Positions 59,891 through 64,000 of a DNA stretch of 64,000 nt are shown one piece after another (position 1 is the stretch's first letter; each line of letters opens with the position of its first letter). The notes below the pieces were generated by a model. That model saw only the letters and a program-made list of their open reading frames with translations, searched no databases and had not been told where the DNA came from. The position numbers and the translations under genes are program-made. The stretch lies in NCBI GenBank assembly GCA_015039465.1, contig MU130643.1:26802-90801 (forward strand), read 5' to 3'. Source of the stretch: Phlegmacium glaucopus (lineage: Eukaryota > Basidiomycota > Agaricomycetes > Agaricales > Cortinariaceae).

Positions 59891-61197
59891 TGATATGATT
59901 TAAAGCTGCATAAGCATGGTTTTTGCAATTTTTATCTATTATTTCAGCATAAATATTAATTAATGCACCAATAACTGGTTAATACAACTGATAATAAACA
60001 AGGGAATCAGAGTTGTCTACCCTACAACTGCTGATTAGACCTATTACTGTGTGACTTAAATGCATATAGTTAATAAGTGTGGTCAATAGACTATCATTTG
60101 TTACACTACAAATTGCATGTCTGGATTAAAACCAATAAATCCATGAATATCCTTATAGACTTGGCACAGGAAAAGTTAAATAAACAATATTGGGTTAGCA
60201 AATGTCATGGGGTGTGATTTTGGAGCAACAGAATATTATTAATAAATATTCAGGGGAAGGTTGGTGCCCTAGCAACAGTGGAAGCAGAATAACCAAGATA
60301 GTGGAACCATGTGATTGTGTGGGAATCATGATGATTAAGGATAGGGGGAGTGCTGAACAATCATAAAGATTGTTTCCAGGCACAATAGGCACAGTTCCCA
60401 TCAAGAGGGGTGGAAACTACCTAAAATTAGGAACATGGGGCTAAAAATAGAACAACCCCTATATTTCCAGGAACAATGAGTGCACATGGTGCCAGAACCA
60501 AAGTAAGGGTACCAGGAACCAGTATATCTATTTTTGGACATTATCTATTTTTAAGTATCTCAAATGTATAAAATACCTCCCAGGGTTTGTAAATAGTCAG
60601 AAAATTGGATTCTTTCTTTCCCCCCCTCAATTGCAACCTAGTACAGCTCACTGTCTTAGACATTGAGCAAGAACACTTGTCTTTGAGTAGTGGACTTGAA
60701 AATAAATCAGTTTCTCAGAGTTGTTTGACTTGTTGCAATAATTGTTGAATTGTTGTAAAAGTTGTTGTTGTGTTAAAGTCATAGCAGAAGCAAGAGGGCT
60801 TCTTGTGTATGCAATTGTGTTAAAGTCATAGCAGAAGTTTGAGTCTTCTTGTGTATGCAATTGTGTTGAAGTTGTAACAAAGTCTTGGACTTTTGTGTAC
60901 ACAAATTGTAAATCAATCAGTAAAGTCTTAGGAATTCTTTGACTGATTGTTGGTGCAAGCCATAAATTGCAAAACCACTTAAAAGTTTGATCATCCTTCA
61001 ATTGATCCAAATTATTGTTGTTATTGTGTGTATTAGTTGAAGTGAATTTCAAAGTCTTGGAAAGGTTATACTTTCTAGAAAACCCAACTTGCATTATTAA
61101 GATTGTATAAAGTATTGATTGAGTTATTGTTTTGAGTAGAGATTTTTATAATCTTGAAAATACACCTTTTCTCAACAACCTCTGTGCAGTTACATCA
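59891..61197. repeat. Solo LTR of about 1.3 kb in the KDZ-2 right repeats
   Basis: Starts TGATATGATT and ends GTTACATCA; CCGG flanks both sides (59,887-59,890 and 61,198-61,201). It is A/T-rich, has TATAAAATACCTCCC near 60,567 as a promoter box and a repeated block TTAAAGTCATAGCAGAAG at about 60,773 and 60,820. It codes for nothing. It separates otherwise continuous CCGGCA repeats. The 4-base duplication is short and could be chance within CCGG-rich repeats. Confidence 0.65.
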
Positions 61198-61201
61198 CCG
61201 G

Positions 61202-61499
61202 CAGTGTGCATCCCCCGGCAGTGGCCTTCACCCGGTAGTGCGTATGCCCTGACATTGTGTGTAAGATCCGGCAGTCAGTATACCCTGGCAATGGGTATCA
61301 CCCGGCAATGGGTATGACCCGGCAATGGGTGTGACTCCAGAGTCCGTATGCGCCGGCACTGAGTATATCCCGGCAGTACGACCCGGCAGTGGGTATGACC
61401 CGGCACCCCAGCGTCTCCCCTACACTGCCGGTCACACACTGCCGGGTCATGCCCCCATTGCCGGGTCTGACGGCCAATGCCGGTTCCTTTCCATGCCCT
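61202..61499. repeat. CCGGCA tandem repeats, continued
   Basis: Units like GGCAATGGGTATGACCC in direct orientation, then inverted ones (CACACTGCCGGGTCATGC) after 61,420, just inside the right terminal repeat. Confidence 0.8.
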
Positions 61500-61563
61500 C
61501 CCAAATACCAAGTGAAGATGAATAATTCGCATTCCTCCCTTCTCTACAAGCATATATTGAGGT

Positions 61564-62168
61564 CTTTGCTGTGATCCACCAGATCTGATCAGATATGATC
61601 AGATTCCGGTCAGAATTTTTACAAGCCCAAATGGCAGTAATAGGGCCAATTTTTCTGACCAGATTCTGATCAGATCTGATCAGAAATACCAGATCTGATC
61701 AGATCTAATCAGATTTAATTCTGACCAATTTCCGAACAGAATCTGACCATATCTGAGCAGAATCCAAGTTTAGGAAATTCCGAGCAGAATTAAGTGAGAT
61801 CAGCAAATGAATCACTTGACTTTACTAGAAAAATAATATAATTAATAATATGTCAAGTAGCACAACAAACCAATATATTGAGATTAGATGGCAATGACGT
61901 TGTTGCCATCAAAATCATGTATTTTGTTCAGTGTGAGGGGTGTGATCACGTGATCACATGTGATGCGCCCATCACTGTTTGTTGATCTCCTCTTCTGTTT
62001 CTCACACCACCACCCATTTTCAACAATGCCCGTTTCGACAGCCACCATAACAACGAGGACCATAACCAACGGTAACCCTCCCATCCGAGGGAGGGATATT
62101 TTGTTATTTTATTCTATTCTAATTCACTGCTAACATGTTATAATAGGTCATGTATGACGACGACGACG

Positions 62169-62217
<49 letters not shown>

Positions 62218-63435
62218 GGTCATGTATGATGATGACGACAACATACAACATGTACAACGATGACAAACAACCATTACGCCTACAACAACCACACACGACG
62301 TGTACAACGACGCAACACATGTACAACAAGAACAACACAAACAACAACCCGTACACGTGTACGATGACGCACACACGTCCACGACAACTACTAGACGCCC
62401 ACGACGACGAATACCCCCCCCATGATGACGAATAGATGCCCATGACGACGAATAGACACCCACGATGGATGAATGCACCCCCACGATGACAAATAGACGC
62501 CCAAGAAGACGAATACACGTCCACGACAATGAATATACCCCCACGACGCTGAATTCACCCCAACGACAACGAATGCACCCCCCACGACAACAAATAGACG
62601 CCCGAGATGACAAATACACCCCCACAATGACAAATACACCCTGACGATGACGAATACGCCCCGAGGACGACGAATACCCACCCATGACAACAAATAGGCC
62701 CCAAGACGACGAATACACCCCCCGCGATGACAAATACACCCCAACGATGACAAATACACCCCAACGACGACAAATACACCCCAATGATAACAAATACACC
62801 CCAACAACAACGAATACACCCCAACGACAACCAATAGACGCCCAAGATGACGAATACACCCCAATGACGCCCAGATGACGACGAATACACCCCGACGACA
62901 ATGAATACCCACCTATGATGACGAATAGACACCCATCACCCCCGTTTCACCCCCATCACCCCCATCACCCCCGTTTCCACCCCCTACCTATCCATTTCTA
63001 CACTCTACCCATCCATTTCTACACTCTACCCACCCATTTTTACACTCTACCCACCCATTTTGACCACCTACTACCTTTATTTCATTTTTCTGATATTAAC
63101 TAAATATATTATTTTGTGATTCTAATGTATTAGTAACTAATCCCCCCTCAATAAACTTCTTAAATTTAAATTAATATGTTTGAAAAGTTAGAAAAGATGA
63201 ATTAGTAGGAATTGACTTATAAGTATTGCAGATCTGATCAGAACCAGTCAGATTCTGTGCAGATCTGCTCAGAATCTGATCAGAACTGCTCAGAACTGCT
63301 CAGAACTGCTCAGAACTGCTCAGATTCTGAGCAGATCTGACTGGTTCTGATCAGATCTGACCAGTTCTGCTCAGATCTGATCAGATCTGACCAGTTCTGC
63401 TCAGATCTGATCAGATCTGGTGGGGGACAGAAAAG
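61564..63435. mobile_element. Element C: A-family TIR element in the KDZ-2 inverted repeat, 1,872 bases
   Basis: Ends CTTTGCTGTGATCCACCAG and, inverted, CTTTTCTGTCCCCCACCAG, followed inward by dense TCTGATCAGA and GAACTGCTCA words (63,230-63,420 is almost only these). The interior matches A and B in inverted orientation: GTATTTTGTTCAGTG near 61,918, CCCTCCCATCCGAGGGAGGG near 62,076, and a minisatellite ACGACGAATACACCCC (62,390-62,930). Confidence 0.85.
62142..62229. repeat. 43-base poly(A) flanked by a direct repeat
   Basis: AATAGGTCATGTATGA occurs at 62,142-62,157 and 62,214-62,229, with a short GAC run and A43 (62,173-62,215) between. Elements A and B have this word once, so it was duplicated together with the poly(A) insertion. 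Confidence 0.75.
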
Positions 63436-63731
63436 TACTGCATATATTCATTGGAATATCACCAGCTCCCTCTGCCCGCTAGACTGAGTAACTAATACCA
63501 TGCTCCTACTACGCCGGTTCATACCCGGTCATCCCCGAACGCCTACCCGGCACCTGAAGGAGCCGTACATATTCCTTGAATCCGTACGATACGGCACAGT
63601 GTGGAGTTCCCAAAAGGGCACACTGTATTCCCGGATTCACGGGGCCCTGCGAATCCATATGATTCGGCACACTGTAACCGTTCCTTGAATCATATCATTC
63701 GGTACACTGTAGTGTCCCTACCTGATCACAC

Positions 63732-64000
63732 AGGCTCAACAGGTGCCGGTGGAGGACAACGGACGTGAATTGCCTCCTGCCCTGATATAAGAATCCATGC
63801 AGCCGGTTTGGGAGGTGGTTGAGCAGAAGATGATGCTTGTGCCTGGGGCCGGGATGCCACTATCATTCATGGAACAGGTGCCATTCGAGCGTCTGTTGGC
63901 ACATGGGCAGTAGGTGCCGTTCGGGGATCTGTTGGGACACAGGTGGCAGGTGCGCCAGCGGCAGGATGGCTCTGTTGTGGTTGACGTGATGCTGGTGTGA
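63732..64000 (-). pseudogene. KDZ-1 Zn2Cys6 gene, N-terminal-side fragment
   Basis: The minus strand reads a Pro/Ala/Gln-rich linker in one frame from the window edge (VPTDPRTAPTAHVPTDAR, AQPPPKPAAW, CPPPAPVEPV) into GATCACAC. That frame continues at 45,908 into the acidic segment before the zinc cluster. Two TGA codons occur, near 63,860 and in the duplicated word, both where CGA would fit. The real start lies beyond the window. Confidence 0.65.

Larger units (their letters stand above)
45917..63723 (+). mobile_element. KDZ-2: 17.8 kb KDZ-type DNA transposon with five genes
   Basis: GATCACAC flanks both sides (45,909-45,916 and 63,724-63,731). The ends carry inverted TAGGGACACTACAGTGTACC, part of an inverted repeat of about 300-350 bases. 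Inward are CCGGCA-rich tandem repeats on both sides, then genes: small ORF (minus), Zn2Cys6 (plus), ORF2 (minus), CxC2/KDZ transposase (plus), ORF3 (plus). Later insertions are a solo LTR (59,891-61,197) and element C (61,564-63,435); without them it would be about 14.6 kb. Eight-base duplications fit the Zisupton branch of KDZ elements. The transposase has a frameshift near 53,765, so this copy may need help. Confidence 0.85.
61500..63723 (-). repeat. KDZ-2 right terminal inverted repeat, split by element C
   Basis: 61,500-61,563 and 63,436-63,723 together match 45,917-46,260 in inverted orientation. The right arm has about 18 extra bases where element C inserted. It ends GTAGTGTCCCTA next to CCT and GATCACAC. 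Confidence 0.85.
31226..64000 (-). mobile_element. KDZ-1: large KDZ-type DNA transposon, interrupted, right end outside window
   Basis: Its genes, in order on the map, are ORF3 (minus), CxC2/KDZ transposase (minus), ORF2 (plus) and a Zn2Cys6 gene (minus, continuing to the window end). The same order, mirrored, occurs in KDZ-2. It is broken by a hAT MITE, elements A and D (D holding B), a possible LTR element near the N run, and the entire KDZ-2. KDZ transposons were described in fungi together with CxC cysteine-cluster domains. Confidence 0.75.

Noticed and set aside
13669..64000. TGA as an Arg codon in this genome
   Set aside because: KDZ-2 ORF3 and the zinc-cluster gene end in TGA in the right place, and host-like genes have no internal TGA; CpG decay is simpler.

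Overview
The window looks like a repeat-rich, gene-poor segment of a basidiomycete genome, most likely an agaricomycete. The reasons are many 45-60 base GT-AG introns, an NB-ARC/TPR (NLR-like) gene pair, calpain-like fragments, PIF/Harbinger, Copia and Gypsy remains, and two very large KDZ-type DNA transposons. No rRNA, tRNA, CRISPR array or bacterial operon was seen. All gene names are by protein similarity read by eye; nothing was searched.

Layout. 1-8.2 kb: eroded material with a Harbinger remnant (DDE transposase tail plus an almost intact Myb/SANT-like gene), a solo LTR, a 921-base miniature LTR element with perfect LTRs and target duplication, and an RCC1-repeat pseudogene. 8.2-30.4 kb: a tandem duplication of a convergent gene pair, an NLR-like NB-ARC/TPR gene on + and a calpain-like gene on -. 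Copy 1 is split by a 7.1 kb Copia element, which itself carries a solo LTR and a 1.35 kb insertion; copy 2 has the matching empty site. The first NLR is intact (about 1010 aa over 8 exons). The second has two small frameshifting lesions. The calpain copies are broken, and the active-site Cys of one reads Arg.

30.4-64 kb is a nest of mobile DNA. A Gypsy fragment interrupts calpain copy 2, and a first KDZ element (KDZ-1, from about 31.2 kb to beyond the window end) follows it. A second KDZ element (KDZ-2, 45,917-63,723, 17.8 kb) sits inside the zinc-cluster gene of KDZ-1, flanked by the 8-base duplication GATCACAC. Both KDZ elements share one gene plan: accessory ORF3 and the CxC2/KDZ transposase transcribed together, a divergent ORF2 across a short promoter region, and a Zn2Cys6/coiled-coil gene pointing towards ORF2. 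KDZ-2 also has a small, apparently intact 179-aa gene, long terminal inverted repeats and CCGGCA-rich tandem repeats just inside them. Genes that probably cooperate are the transposase and its accessory ORFs, with the zinc-cluster protein as a candidate element-encoded regulator.

Four further short non-autonomous elements (A, B, C, D) with CTTTAC-type ends interrupt KDZ genes or one another. All four insert at the same short target, apparently without a target duplication. A hAT-type MITE splits exon 1 of the KDZ-1 transposase. Most premature stops in the mobile genes are TGA where related sequence suggests an Arg CGA codon, which points to CpG decay. A 238-base run of N lies at 43,862-44,099.
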